The notes under the pieces are model-generated. The model made no database searches. It saw only the letters and a program-made list of their open reading frames with translations, and was not told where the DNA came from. Source: Palleronia sp. LCG004 (GTDB taxonomy: Bacteria > Pseudomonadota > Alphaproteobacteria > Rhodobacterales > Rhodobacteraceae). From it: DNA of 64,000 nucleotides. A program made the translations under genes and the position numbers. This document shows, piece by piece, positions 17,441-26,877 of the stretch (its first letter is position 1; each line of letters opens with the position of its first letter). The stretch covers positions 2,867,001 through 2,931,000 of the forward strand of contig NZ_CP136759.1 in NCBI RefSeq assembly GCF_032931615.1, in the 5' to 3' direction.

Positions 17441-18784
17441 TCACTCGGCCGGGTTCACGACGGTCGTGGTCCCGCCCGTGTTCGGTGCGTAATGGCGCGC
17501 GTAGTCTTCCTCGATCGTGCCGGGCCGGGCCAGCGGCTTCTCGAAGACGCCGAGAAGCGGCAGGACGATCAGGAAGTAACCGAACCAGTAGGCCGCCGCG
17601 ATCAGCGAGATCGAGGCATAGGGCTCCTCCGCCGGCATCGCGCCGACCCACATCAGGACGAAGAAGTCGACGACGAGGCCCGCGAAGAACCACTTGAACA
17701 TCGGCCGGTACCGGCCCGAGCGCACCGACGACGTGTCGAGCCAGGGGGCCAGCGCCATGACGAGGATCGCGCCGAACATGGCCAGCACGCCGAAGAACTT
17801 GGCATCCACGATGCCGCCGGTCACGAAGCTCGCGATCTGCACGACCCACACCTCGGAGGTGAAGGCCCGCAGGATCGCGTAGAACGGCAGGAAGTACCAT
17901 TCGGGCACGATATGCGCCGGCGTCGCGAGGGAGTTCGCCTCGATGTAGTTGTCGGGGTGGCCGAGGTAGTTCGGCATGAAGCCCACGATCGCGAAGAACA
18001 CGACCAGGATCACGGCGAGCGCGAAGAGGTCCTTGATCACGAAATAGGGCCAGAAGGGCAGGGTGTCCTTGCGGGCCTCCTCCTTCGAGGTGCGCCGCAC
18101 CTCGACCCCGGTGGGGTTGTTGTTGCCCGTCGTGTGGAAGGCCCAGATATGCACGACCGTCAGCCCGACGAGGATCATCGGCATCAGGTAGTGCAGCGAG
18201 AAGAACCGCGTCAGGGTGTAGCCGCCGACCGCCGGTCCGCCCAGAAGCCAGGTCTGCAGGCTTTCGCCCACGAAGGGGATCGCGCCGAAGAGGCCGGTGA
18301 TGACCGTGGCGCCCCAGAACGACATCTGGCCCCAGGGAAGGACGTAGCCCATGAAGGCCGTGCCCATCATCAGCAGGTACATCAGGATGCCGATGATCCA
18401 GGTGACCTCGCGCGGCTCCTTGTAGTTGCCGTAATAGAGCGAGCGGAAGATATGCGCATAGACGGCCACGAAGAACAGCGACGCGCCGTTCGCGTGCATG
18501 TAGCGCAGCATGAACCCGCCGTTCACGTCGCGCATGATGTGCTCGACGGAGGCGAAGGCCTGCTCGGTCGAGGGGATGTAGTGCATGACGAGCACCACGC
18601 CCGTGGCGATCTGCAGGACCAGCGTGAAGGTCAGGATGATGCCCCAGATCCACATCCAGTTGAGGTTCTTGGGCGTCGGGATCATCAGTGTGTCGTAAAG
18701 CAGCCCGACGACGGGAAGCCGCTTGTGCAGCCAGCGCTCGCCGCCCGTGTTCGGCGTGTAGTGATCGTGGGGAATTCCGGCCAT
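17441..18784 (-). CDS. petB: Cytochrome b of the bc1 complex
   Basis: 447 residues, close to the 445 of Rhodobacter sphaeroides. Eight membrane helices; heme b ligand segments include [42 protein letters not shown] and [25 protein letters not shown]. The Qo-site PEWY is present ([17 protein letters not shown]), as is [23 protein letters not shown]. It forms the quinol-oxidising and quinone-reducing sites used in respiration and cyclic photosynthetic electron flow. Twelve bases after petA and twelve before petC. Confidence 0.98.
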   Translation of the reverse strand: MAGIPHDHYTPNTGGERWLHKRLPVVGLLYDTLMIPTPKNLNWMWIWGIILTFTLVLQIATGVVLVMHYIPSTEQAFASVEHIMRDVNGGFMLRYMHANGASLFFVAVYAHIFRSLYYGNYKEPREVTWIIGILMYLLMMGTAFMGYVLPWGQMSFWGATVITGLFGAIPFVGESLQTWLLGGPAVGGYTLTRFFSLHYLMPMILVGLTVVHIWAFHTTGNNNPTGVEVRRTSKEEARKDTLPFWPYFVIKDLFALAVILVVFFAIVGFMPNYLGHPDNYIEANSLATPAHIVPEWYFLPFYAILRAFTSEVWVVQIASFVTGGIVDAKFFGVLAMFGAILVMALAPWLDTSSVRSGRYRPMFKWFFAGLVVDFFVLMWVGAMPAEEPYASISLIAAAYWFGYFLIVLPLLGVFEKPLARPGTIEEDYARHYAPNTGGTTTVVNPAE

Positions 18785-18796
18785 CTCGAAAGCTCC

Positions 18797-19375
18797 TTAT
18801 CCCAGAACGATGGTTGTTTCGCCGTCGAACGCCGCGACCGGCACCGGCAGGTTCTGAGGCGCGGGACCGCGGCGGATGCGGCCGGCCGTGTCGTAGTGGC
18901 TGCCGTGGCAGGGGCAGAACCAGCCGTTGAAATCGCCGGCATTGCCGAGTGGCACACAGCCCAGATGCGTGCAGACGCCCATCATCACGAGCCATTCCTC
19001 GGAGCCTTCGCCGCTCGGCGGGGCGAGGGCGCGGTTCGGATCGGTGGCCGGGGCCTGGTCCTCGATATTGGCGTTGCGCGCGATCGGATCGGGCAGCGTG
19101 CTCACGTCGACGGCGTTCGCCTCCTCGATCTCCTCGGGGGTGCGGCGGCGGATGAAGACCGGCTTGCCGAGCCATTGCACCGTCAGCTGCGTGCCGGGTT
19201 CGACACCGCCCACGTCGACGCGGATCGACGACAGGGCCTGGACGTCGGCCGAAGGGTTCATCTGATTGACGAGCGGCCAGATCGCGGCCCCCGCGACGAC
19301 GGCACCGGCACCGGCGGTCGCGTAGAAGATGAAATCGCGGCGGGTCGTGCCGGTATGATCGTCAGCGTGGGACAC
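18797..19375 (-). CDS. petA: Rieske iron-sulfur protein of the bc1 complex
   Basis: 192 residues, GTG start. N-terminal twin-arginine-type region [23 protein letters not shown] forms an uncleaved anchor exported by Tat. The [2Fe-2S] site is [28 protein letters not shown], with the two Cys-X-His pairs and two disulfide cysteines. First gene of petABC, preceded by a good promoter candidate at 19410-19437. Confidence 0.97.
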   Translation of the reverse strand: MSHADDHTGTTRRDFIFYATAGAGAVVAGAAIWPLVNQMNPSADVQALSSIRVDVGGVEPGTQLTVQWLGKPVFIRRRTPEEIEEANAVDVSTLPDPIARNANIEDQAPATDPNRALAPPSGEGSEEWLVMMGVCTHLGCVPLGNAGDFNGWFCPCHGSHYDTAGRIRRGPAPQNLPVPVAAFDGETTIVLG

Positions 19376-19409
19376 GGGAATGTCGCTCCTCTCTGTCAGC
19401 GGCCCGACG

Positions 19410-19437
19410 AGTATAGGGGGACGGGCGATTCGCGCAA
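19410..19437 (-). promoter_or_regulatory. Candidate promoter of petABC
   Basis: On the minus strand TTGCGC (19437-19432) is followed after 16 bases by TATACT (19415-19410), a near-consensus -10. The petA start lies 34 bases further, with AGAGGAG between. Confidence 0.5.
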
Positions 19438-19554
19438 AGCCGGACGGCGGCCGGCCGCTTTCGGCGGTGTCTATCGACTAGATGCCCGGGGGTCCAGCGG
19501 ACAAAGCGGCGCATTCCGCGGGCTTGTGGCCCGTCTGCACCGCCTCTGTGGCGC

Positions 19555-21885
19555 TCAAGCGGCGCTCGCCTCCGCGATCGCGGCACCGCTCCACCGCGTC
19601 AGGAGACAGTCGAGCGTCGCCTTCGAGACGGGCTTCGTCACGACCTCGTCCATGCCCGCCCGCAGGCAGAGCTGCCGGTCCTCGTCGAAGGCATGCGCGG
19701 TGATGCCGATGATCGGCACGTGGGCCAGGTTCAGCTGCCGTTCCCGTGCCCGGATCCGCGCGGTCGCCTCGAGCCCGTCCATCCGCGGCATCGCGACGTC
19801 CATCAGGATATGCGTGAAGTTCTGCGCCTCGACCTCGTTGCAGGCGGCGACGCCGTCGGCGGCCTCGACGATCGTCGCTGCCCGCCCGCCGAGGAGCCGT
19901 TTGAGCACCAGGCGGTTCGTGCCGCTGTCGTCGACGACGAGGATCCGCCCCGCCTCGACCGGAACGGCAACGGGCCGCGTTGCGCCGTCCTCGGCCTCGG
20001 CCGCCCGCGGTACCGGATCGGCGAGCCATCGGCCCAGTGCCGCGCGGCGCAGCGGTCGCGGCGCGCGCGTCTCCGCGGGCAGGTCGGCGGTGCCGGTCGC
20101 GTCCTCGTCCGGCGCGACGATCCGCAGGACCGGCCGGTTCCACGCGCCACCCGCCGGCAGCTCCGCGCCGCGCCCCAGCACCACGCCCCGCACCTCCGCC
20201 GGCAGGACCGCGGCCCCCGGTGCCACGACGACCGGCCGCGCATCCGCCTCGCGCAGCATATCGATCAGGATCGCGCGCTCCACCTCGTCGGGGGCCAGAA
20301 CGGCGATCGCGGCACCCGCGCCGGGTGCGGCCTCCCTCTCGGGCATCCAGTGCTCGCAGGGCAGCGAGAAGGTGTAGGTCGATCCGCCCTCGGCGCGGGG
20401 ACGGACCGTGACCGCGCCCTGCAGATGTCCCGCCAGCATCCCCGCGATCGCGAGGCAGAGCCGCGATCCGTCCTGCCGCTGGGCCTGTGCCCGGCCCGCG
20501 CGCCCGAATGCGCCGTCGGCCGCGCGCTCGCCCCCGTCGGCACCCATGTCGTGGACGTGCAGGGTCATCCCCCTCGTCGCGCCACCGCCATCGCCCAGTT
20601 CCACGATGACATGACCCGCATCGGTCGACCGGATCGCCCCGTTCACCAGGTGGGTGACGATCTTGCGGATCCCGTCGCCGTCGCCGACGATGCCCGAAGG
20701 CGCGCCCGGCGCGACCTTCAGATGCAGCCCCAGCCTGCGCCCCTCGGCATGGCCCGCGACGCCCGCGACGACCTCCTCGAGCAGGTCGCGCAGGTCGACC
20801 CGCTCGGTCACCTGCATCTCGGCCGACTGGTCGAGCTTCGACATGCTCAGGATGTCGTTCAGGATCGTCATCAGCGCGTGGCCCGACGACCGGATGACCC
20901 AGACGCAATCGCTCTGGTCGGGGGTCATCTCGGTCTCGGCCAGCGCCTCGGCCATTCCGAGCACGCCGTTGAGCGGCGTCCGCAGCTCGTGGTTCATCAT
21001 GGCGAAGAAGCGCGACTTGCTTCGCGTGGCCTCCTCGGCCAGGTCGCGCGCCCGGATGAGCGCGGCATTGGCCTCGAGCGCCTCCGCGTTGGCGACCCGC
21101 AATTCCCGGGTCAGCCGTTTCAGCCGCGCCGCCTCGGCAAGTTGCCGGCGCAGCGACAGACGGTCGACGACCAGCGCGCTGGTGCCGCCCAGCAGCACGA
21201 CCATCACTGCGCCGAAGATCGCCCGCGAAAGCCAGGGCGCGCTGCCCATCGCGCCCTGGCTTTCGCCGAGCGGGACAAGTGTCAGAGCGGTCATTCCCAG
21301 GAAATGCAGGCACACGATCGAGAGCGAGTAATACCCCGCCCCGACAAAGATCTTGCCCAGCCCCTCGCGGTTCGTGAAGGCGCGCATGGCCCCGTAATTG
21401 GCGATCACGCCGCCGATGATCGACATGACGACGTAGGACGGCTGCCAGAGAAGAAGGGCGCTCTCGCGGAAGGCCTGCACGCCGGTGTAATGCATCCCCG
21501 TCGCGGCGAGCGTCAGCGCCACGGCGGCCAGCAGCGCGCTCCGCCGGGAAGTCGACATCCCCAGCACGGCCAGCGTCGCCCCCGCATGAAGCGCGACGGG
21601 CATCGCGATCGACGCGATCGTCCAGCCGACCGAGATCCGCCGGTCGAGCCCATCGACATAGCCCAGCATCGCGACGAAATGCGTGGCCCAGACCGAGCAG
21701 GTGAGCGTCAGCACGGCGAGCGCGAAGAGCGTCCAGCGACGCAGGCGTCCCGGCGATTTCAGGATCTGCCGCCAGAGCGCGAAGGTGACGTTCGCCCCCA
21801 GCGCGCAGAGCAGCACCGCAGCCGCGAGATTCCGGATATCATGATCGTAGGCGATGCATGAATAGATGTTGGAAAACCATGACAT
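19555..21885 (-). CDS. MHYT-domain hybrid histidine kinase / receiver protein
   Basis: 776 residues. The N-terminal membrane part (1-245) has MHYT-type motifs WATHFVAML, GMHYTGVQ and LHFLGMTAL, proposed in this family to bind copper and sense O2, CO or NO. A coiled segment, then a HisKA domain with FFAMMNHELRTPLNGVLGMAEAL (H-box intact). The ATPase domain is diverged: the N-box reads HLVNGAIRST and the G2 box GSRLCLAI. A linker of low similarity leads to a C-terminal receiver with ILVVDDS, HILMDVAMPRMDG (phospho-Asp) and a conserved Lys in EVVTKPVS. It lies upstream of petABC in the same orientation, so a role in redox sensing is possible but unproven. Confidence 0.85.
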   Translation of the reverse strand: MSWFSNIYSCIAYDHDIRNLAAAVLLCALGANVTFALWRQILKSPGRLRRWTLFALAVLTLTCSVWATHFVAMLGYVDGLDRRISVGWTIASIAMPVALHAGATLAVLGMSTSRRSALLAAVALTLAATGMHYTGVQAFRESALLLWQPSYVVMSIIGGVIANYGAMRAFTNREGLGKIFVGAGYYSLSIVCLHFLGMTALTLVPLGESQGAMGSAPWLSRAIFGAVMVVLLGGTSALVVDRLSLRRQLAEAARLKRLTRELRVANAEALEANAALIRARDLAEEATRSKSRFFAMMNHELRTPLNGVLGMAEALAETEMTPDQSDCVWVIRSSGHALMTILNDILSMSKLDQSAEMQVTERVDLRDLLEEVVAGVAGHAEGRRLGLHLKVAPGAPSGIVGDGDGIRKIVTHLVNGAIRSTDAGHVIVELGDGGGATRGMTLHVHDMGADGGERAADGAFGRAGRAQAQRQDGSRLCLAIAGMLAGHLQGAVTVRPRAEGGSTYTFSLPCEHWMPEREAAPGAGAAIAVLAPDEVERAILIDMLREADARPVVVAPGAAVLPAEVRGVVLGRGAELPAGGAWNRPVLRIVAPDEDATGTADLPAETRAPRPLRRAALGRWLADPVPRAAEAEDGATRPVAVPVEAGRILVVDDSGTNRLVLKRLLGGRAATIVEAADGVAACNEVEAQNFTHILMDVAMPRMDGLEATARIRARERQLNLAHVPIIGITAHAFDEDRQLCLRAGMDEVVTKPVSKATLDCLLTRWSGAAIAEASAA

Positions 21886-21991
21886 GGGAGGGCTCCGGTC
21901 CGTTCGGTTCCCGAACTAGGATCCCAGGATTTCCAAATGATGAATTGCCGTGCCGACCCGCCGCCCGGTGCCGCGCGGCGGATCGTCGCGG

Positions 21992-24028
21992 TCAGAGCGC
22001 CTTGCAGAGCCTCAGCGCGTCGTAGATCGCCGCATGCGTGTTGCGCGAGGCGACCGCGTCGCCGATCCGGAACAGCTGAAAGCTGCCCTCCGGATTGCGC
22101 ACGACGCCTTGCGGGCGGCCCTCGACGAAGGCGTCGTAATCGATCTCCCCCAGATTGCTCGATCGGGGGCGCAGGTCGAAATAGACGTCGTCGAGCGGTC
22201 GCGTCCCGTGATTGACCACGACCTGATCGACACGCCGCTCGCGGCTGGCCCCGTTATAGTCGCTGCCGATCGTCGCGCGCAGCCTGTTGCCGTCCCGTTC
22301 CACCGCATCGAGCCGCCAGGTCACCGTGATCGTCACGTCGTGCTTCTGCAGGACCCGCATCGCGGGGACGAGCGACATGTTCATCACCTCGTTCGAAAAG
22401 GCCCGGTCGCGCGTCATCAGCTCGACCTTCGCGCCTGTCTCGGCGATCTTCTCGGCCGCCTGCAGTGCCGCGTAATCGCCCGCATCGTCGTAGATCAGCA
22501 CGTTCTCGCCCGGCCGCGCATCGCCCGACAGGATGTCCCAGGCCGACACGACCAGCGCGTCGCCCGACCTCAGGATCTCGGTATGCGGCATGCCGCCCGT
22601 GGCGATCACCACCACGTCCGGGGCCGCGTCGCGGATCGTCTCGTCGTCGGCGAAGCTGTTGAAATGGAACGTCACGCCCATCCGCTCGCATTCCTCGAAC
22701 CGCCACTGGATCAGCTGGATCATCTCGTGGCGGCGGGGCGATTGCGCGGTCAGCCGCACCTGGCCGCCCGGATCGTTCGCCGCCTCGTGCACGATCACCT
22801 CGTGGCCGCGCGCGGCCGCGACCCGCGCGGCCTCGAGCCCCGCGGGGCCCGCGCCCACCACCACGACCCTGCGCTTCGTCGCGGCCTCCTCGATGACATG
22901 CGGCTGCTCGAGCTCGCGCCCCGTCGCGGGGTTGTGCACGCAGAGCGCCGATCCCCCCTGATAGATCCGGTCGAGGCAGTAATTCGCCCCCACGCAGGGC
23001 CGGATGCGGTCCTCCTCGCCGCGCATGATCTTCGCCACGATATGCGGGTCCGCCATATGCGCCCGCGTCATCCCCACCATGTCGAGCTTGCCCTCCGCGA
23101 TCGCGTGGCGGGCGGTGGCCACGTCCTGGATCTTGGCGGCGTGGAAGGTGGGGAAGTCGGTCGCCGCGCGGATCTCGCCCGCGAAGTCGAGATGCGGCGC
23201 GCTGCGCATGCCCTGCACCGGGATGATGTCGGTCAGCCCCGCATCCGTCGTCATGTGCCCCCGCACGACGTTGAGGAAATCGACGAGGCCGCTCTCCTTC
23301 AGCCGTCGCGAGATCTCGAATCCGTCATCGCGGCTGAGCCCGCCTTCGAGGATCTCGTCCCCGGTATAGCGGATCCCGATGAGGAAATCGGGCCCCACAC
23401 GCGCACGCATCGCCTCGAGCACCGCGAACGGCATCTTCAGCCGCGCGTCCAGATCCCCGCCCCACGGCGCGTCGAGATCGTTGGTCAGCGGCGACCAGAA
23501 CTGGTCGAGCAGATGCCCGTAGGCGTTGACCTCGACCCCGTCGAGGCCTGCGACCTTCATCCGCTCGGCCGCATCGGCGTAGTCGGAGATGATCCGCTCG
23601 ATGTCCCAATCCTCGGCCTTCTTGCAGAAATGCCGGTGCGCGGGCTCGCGCTCGTGGCTGGCCGAGACCGTGGGCAGCCAGTCGTTGTCGTCCCAGCGGC
23701 CCCGCCGTCCCATGTGGGTCAGCTGGATCATCACCGCGCAGCCGTGATCGTGGCACTCGTCGGTCAGGGCCTTCATCCAGCCCGTCACCTCGTCCTTCCA
23801 GGCGTCGATATTGCCGAAGGCCTGCGGGCTGTCGCGCGAGACGTTGGCCGAGCCCGCCGTCATGGTCAGCGCGACGCCGCCCCGCGCGCGCTCGGCGTGA
23901 TAGGCGCGATAGCGGTCCTTGGGCATCCCCTCCTCGGTATAGGCGGGCTCGTGGCTCGATAGCATCAGCCGGTTCTTCAGGCGCAGATGCTTGAGGTCGT
24001 AGGGCTGGAGGAGCGGGTCGTTCTGCAT
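21992..24028 (-). CDS. FMN/FAD oxidoreductase of the TMADH/DgcA/N-methylproline demethylase type
   Basis: 678 residues: an N-terminal old-yellow-enzyme TIM barrel with FMN (about 1-360), an iron-sulfur cysteine motif CVGANYC with a third Cys in SALCVHN, then an FAD/NAD(P)-binding half (VVVVGAGPAGLEAARVAAARGHEV). This architecture is that of trimethylamine dehydrogenase relatives that demethylate small N-methylated compounds (dimethylglycine, N-methylproline). ATG 24028. The exact substrate cannot be read from sequence; a role in breakdown of methylated osmolytes is inferred. Divergent from a TetR-family regulator that probably controls it. Confidence 0.85.
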   Translation of the reverse strand: MQNDPLLQPYDLKHLRLKNRLMLSSHEPAYTEEGMPKDRYRAYHAERARGGVALTMTAGSANVSRDSPQAFGNIDAWKDEVTGWMKALTDECHDHGCAVMIQLTHMGRRGRWDDNDWLPTVSASHEREPAHRHFCKKAEDWDIERIISDYADAAERMKVAGLDGVEVNAYGHLLDQFWSPLTNDLDAPWGGDLDARLKMPFAVLEAMRARVGPDFLIGIRYTGDEILEGGLSRDDGFEISRRLKESGLVDFLNVVRGHMTTDAGLTDIIPVQGMRSAPHLDFAGEIRAATDFPTFHAAKIQDVATARHAIAEGKLDMVGMTRAHMADPHIVAKIMRGEEDRIRPCVGANYCLDRIYQGGSALCVHNPATGRELEQPHVIEEAATKRRVVVVGAGPAGLEAARVAAARGHEVIVHEAANDPGGQVRLTAQSPRRHEMIQLIQWRFEECERMGVTFHFNSFADDETIRDAAPDVVVIATGGMPHTEILRSGDALVVSAWDILSGDARPGENVLIYDDAGDYAALQAAEKIAETGAKVELMTRDRAFSNEVMNMSLVPAMRVLQKHDVTITVTWRLDAVERDGNRLRATIGSDYNGASRERRVDQVVVNHGTRPLDDVYFDLRPRSSNLGEIDYDAFVEGRPQGVVRNPEGSFQLFRIGDAVASRNTHAAIYDALRLCKAL

Positions 24029-24160
24029 GGCGCGGATCTCCTGTGGCGTCGGGCATGCCGTCGGGCCGATCCTTCGACACTCTGTTCACACCTGTCAAGT
24101 TTTTGTCCGATGCTGCACATTTCCTTGTCGCACCTCCGCGTTCCGTCTAGTCTCGGGCGC

Positions 24161-24814
24161 ATGGAAAACGGGCAGTCGCATGAAACGGGCGGGAAATCCG
24201 CCGGCTGGCGCGGATCGCGCGAGGTCTGGCTCGACGCGGCGCGGGCGGCCTTCCTCGAAAGCGGGCTCGACGCGGTCAAGATCCAGACGCTCGCCGCCCG
24301 GCTCGACCTGTCGCGCACCAGCTTCTACTGGTTCTTCAAGGACCGGAACGCGATCCTCGACGCGCTCTTCGACGATTGGCAGGCGCGCAATACCGAAACG
24401 CTCGTCGCGGCCTGCGACGCCTATGCCGACACCATCGCCGAAGGGGTGCTGAACGTTCTCAGCGTCTTCGTCGACGATGACGGGTTCGAGCCGCGCTACG
24501 AACTCGCGATCCGGGGCTGGGCGCATCGCTCCGATGCGATCATGGCGCGCGTCGCCGAGGCCGATGCCCGCCGGCTTGCCGCGCTTGCCCGCCTGTTCGA
24601 GCGGTTCGACGTCCCCCCGGACGAGGCCGACGTGCGCGCGCGCACCGTCTATCTCGCGCAGATCGGCTATATCTCGATGCAGGTCCGCGAAAGCGTGCCG
24701 ACCCGGATCGCCCGCTTTCCGGCCTATGTGAAGACCTTCGCGGGCGTCACGCCGAGCGCGCGGGAACTGGCCCGCTTCCATGCCCGCCACGGCATCGGCA
24801 CGGCGGCGGAGTGA
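24161..24814 (+). CDS. TetR/AcrR-family regulator
   Basis: 217 residues. Helix-turn-helix at the N-terminus: WLDAARAAFLESGLDAVKIQTLAARLDLSRTSFYWFFKDRNAILDAL (about 20-67), a textbook TetR DNA-binding domain; the C-terminal ligand domain is not assignable. ATG 24161 (MENGQSHETGG) is chosen since the longer frame crosses the divergent promoter region. It likely regulates the adjacent demethylase gene through the 132-base gap, which contains the partly palindromic GACACTCTGTTCACACCTGTC. Convergent with an MFS gene; the two stop codons are immediately adjacent. Confidence 0.88.
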   Translation: MENGQSHETGGKSAGWRGSREVWLDAARAAFLESGLDAVKIQTLAARLDLSRTSFYWFFKDRNAILDALFDDWQARNTETLVAACDAYADTIAEGVLNVLSVFVDDDGFEPRYELAIRGWAHRSDAIMARVAEADARRLAALARLFERFDVPPDEADVRARTVYLAQIGYISMQVRESVPTRIARFPAYVKTFAGVTPSARELARFHARHGIGTAAE

Positions 24815-25957
24815 TCATCGCGCGGGCCGCATCACCCGCGCCATCAGCACCACGGCAAGGGCCAGGATCGCCAGCATCGCGAACGCGGTCCTGAGCGTGG
24901 TCAGCTCGGCCAGACCACCGATCAGCGGCGGCCCGACCAGCATCCCGCCATAGCCCAGCGTCGCGACGCTCGCGATTGCGCGGCCCGCGCCCGCCCCCGC
25001 GCCGCCCTCGGCGGCCGCGCGCGAGAATGCCAGCGGTATGATCGTGGCATAGCCAACGCCCAGCAGGCCGAAGCCCAGAAGCGCCCCCCAGAGCGTTCCG
25101 GCCAGGACGAGGATCGTTCCGCCGATCGCGGCCGTGATCCCCGCCGCGCGCACCGTCCCGTCCGGCCCGAGCCGCGCGATGATGGCGGGCCCCGACAGCC
25201 GCGTGCAGACCATCGTCACCGAAAAGACCGCGTATCCCAGCGCCGCCTGCGCCTGCGACGTCCCCAGCTCGGCGATCAGGTAGACCGCGCTCCAGTCGGC
25301 CATCGCTCCCTCGCCCAGTCCCGCCGCGCAGGCGATGAGGCCCACCAGCACCAGCACGCCCTTGGGAAAGGCAAAGACCGGACCCTCGACCGACACGCTG
25401 CGGACCGATTGCCAGCCCACATCCGACAGGAACAGCCCCGTCACCGCCAGCAGGACGGCGAGCCCCGCGAAATGCAGCGGCACGCCGATCCCGCCCGCCA
25501 CGGCAAGGTATCCCGACAGCGCGCCGAGGCCCGCCCCGAGGCTCCACATCGCGTGGAAGACCGGCATGATCGGGCGTCCGATCTCACGCTCAACCTCGGC
25601 CGCCCAGGCGTTCATGGCGACGTCCATCGCCCCGTGTGCCGATCCGAAAAGGGCGAGCGCCACGCCCAGCATCCAGAATGTCGGCGACACGGCCAGCAGG
25701 ATCAGCGTCACCGCGTAATAGGCCGCGAGCAGCCGCGTCAGCCGCGCGGCCCCCATCCGGTCCGACCCCTTGCCCGCCAGCGGAAACGACACGAGCGCGC
25801 CCACCGCCATGCAGAGCAGCAACAGCCCCAGCGCCCCTTCCGAAATGGCGAGCCGGTCGACGAAGGCCGGGATCCGCGATGCCCAGATCCCGAAAAGCGC
25901 CCCGTTGAGCCCGAACATGACCGACACGGCCAGCCGCGGCGTGCGAATGTCACGCAT
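24815..25957 (-). CDS. MFS transporter (YbjJ-like)
   Basis: 380 residues, about 12 helices. VMFGLNGALFGIWASRIPAFVDRLAISEGALGLLLLCMAVGALVSFPLAG is typical of the YbjJ/MFS branch whose substrates are mostly unknown; sugars are a plausible guess because a DeoR-type regulator precedes it. HGAMDVAMNAWAAEVEREIGRPIMPVFHAMWSLGAG is the other conserved stretch. The start overlaps the last 8 bases of the DeoR gene (ATGCGTGA), so the two form a coupled pair. Confidence 0.85.
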   Translation of the reverse strand: MRDIRTPRLAVSVMFGLNGALFGIWASRIPAFVDRLAISEGALGLLLLCMAVGALVSFPLAGKGSDRMGAARLTRLLAAYYAVTLILLAVSPTFWMLGVALALFGSAHGAMDVAMNAWAAEVEREIGRPIMPVFHAMWSLGAGLGALSGYLAVAGGIGVPLHFAGLAVLLAVTGLFLSDVGWQSVRSVSVEGPVFAFPKGVLVLVGLIACAAGLGEGAMADWSAVYLIAELGTSQAQAALGYAVFSVTMVCTRLSGPAIIARLGPDGTVRAAGITAAIGGTILVLAGTLWGALLGFGLLGVGYATIIPLAFSRAAAEGGAGAGAGRAIASVATLGYGGMLVGPPLIGGLAELTTLRTAFAMLAILALAVVLMARVMRPAR

Positions 25958-26714
25958 GTAGAATCTCCAGTCCCGTCTGGGCGAACGGCTCCGTCTCGCG
26001 CCGATCCGCGTCGGTGACAAGACGTGCGATCGCCTCGCATCGCAACGTCCTGTGCCGCGCGCGGCGGCCGATCTTGCTCCGGTCCGCCACGATCACGCTC
26101 TGCCGCGCGGCCGCCGCCATGGCGCGCTTGACGCCCACCTCGGCCAGGTCGTCGCTGCTCATCCCGAATTCCGCCTCGATTCCGCAGGCCCCGAGGAACG
26201 CGATATCGGCCGACACGTCGCCCAGCCACGCCTCGACATCCATGCCGGTCACGATGCCGCCGCGCGGGCTCAGCCTGCCGCCCGGCATCGCGACCTCGAT
26301 CCCGGCCTCGGCGCAGGTGCTCGCGATCCAGGGCGAGGGCGTCACGATCAACCGCCCGGGCGCGGGCGGAATGAGCCGGGCAAGGGCCAGGATCGTCGTC
26401 CCCCCGTCGAGGATCAGCGTGTCGCACCCCTCGCAAAGCGCCGCCGCCCGTCGGGCCAGCGCCGAATGATCCACCCCGTTCGACAGTCGCTCGCCCATCG
26501 GAGCCGCGGGCGCGACCGCACCGCCGCGCACCCGCCGTGCCGTGCCTTCGGCCTCGAGCGCGATGAGGTCGCGGCGCACCGTGTCGGCTGAGACGCCGAA
26601 TTCCCGCGCGATCCTCGTCACGACGATCGCATCGCCCTCGGCCAGCCGCCGCCTGAGCAGGTCCTGCCGTATGTCGGGATTGTTCAGATCCACCGCGTCC
26701 ACCCCACGAATCAT
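25950..26714 (-). CDS. DeoR/GlpR-family transcriptional regulator
   Basis: 254 residues. N-terminal winged helix (IRQDLLRRRLAEGDAIVVTRIAREFGVSADTVRRDLIALEAEGTARRVRGGAV, about 16-68) with the family signature, then a sugar-phosphate-binding DeoR C-terminal domain (DTLILDGGTTILALARLIP, CGIEAEFGMSSDDLAEVGVKRAM, VIVADRSKIG). ATG 26714 gives the usual spacing to the helix-turn-helix; starts at 26738, 26810 or an internal GTG at 26693 cannot be excluded. Likely represses itself and the coupled MFS gene via the phased repeats immediately upstream. Ligand unknown. Confidence 0.9.
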   Translation of the reverse strand: MIRGVDAVDLNNPDIRQDLLRRRLAEGDAIVVTRIAREFGVSADTVRRDLIALEAEGTARRVRGGAVAPAAPMGERLSNGVDHSALARRAAALCEGCDTLILDGGTTILALARLIPPAPGRLIVTPSPWIASTCAEAGIEVAMPGGRLSPRGGIVTGMDVEAWLGDVSADIAFLGACGIEAEFGMSSDDLAEVGVKRAMAAAARQSVIVADRSKIGRRARHRTLRCEAIARLVTDADRRETEPFAQTGLEILHA

Positions 26715-26752
26715 GCAGGACCATGCATAATGGCGCATAAAAGTGCATGCAA
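26713..26752. promoter_or_regulatory. Four 10-bp phased repeats at the DeoR promoter (candidate operator)
   Basis: Read on the plus strand, four consecutive 10-base units start ATGCAG, ATGCAT, GCGCAT and GTGCAT, placing a GCA/GCAT core every 10 bp at 26715, 26725, 26735 and 26745. On the minus strand, TTGCAT (26752-26747) and TATGCA (26729-26724), 17 bases apart, lie inside the array and could be the promoter. One helical turn per unit suggests a protein binding along one face, most simply the DeoR regulator itself. Confidence 0.5.
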
Positions 26753-26767
26753 GATTCGGCGAGAGTT

Positions 26768-26856
26768 GAGTTTCGCGCACGAAGCGAAACTCGAAATGCA
26801 GCACTATCAACTAGATGGGGGGGCGATCCGCGAGGAGGTTTCGCCGCGAAACCTCC
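26768..26856. repeat. Two related perfect inverted repeats between cysQ and the DeoR gene
   Basis: GAGTTTCGC (26768-26776) pairs with GCGAAACTC (26784-26792), and GGAGGTTTCG (26834-26843) with CGAAACCTCC (26847-26856). Both share a TTTCG/CGAAA core. The second lies 21 bases after the cysQ stop and could end or stabilise its transcript, but no U-run follows. Function unknown. Confidence 0.55.
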
Positions 26857-26877
26857 CCGAACGCGCAGCACCTTGCA

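Noticed and set aside
16601..20377. 1258-residue plus-strand frame across petABC
   Set aside because: Antisense to the complete bc1 operon; His/Arg/Asp-rich with no domain. Its length reflects high GC and few stop codons.
24061..24160. TetR operator in the demethylase/TetR gap
   Set aside because: Only a loose palindrome (CACTCTGTTCACACCTGTC region); no clean symmetric site, so not listed as a feature.
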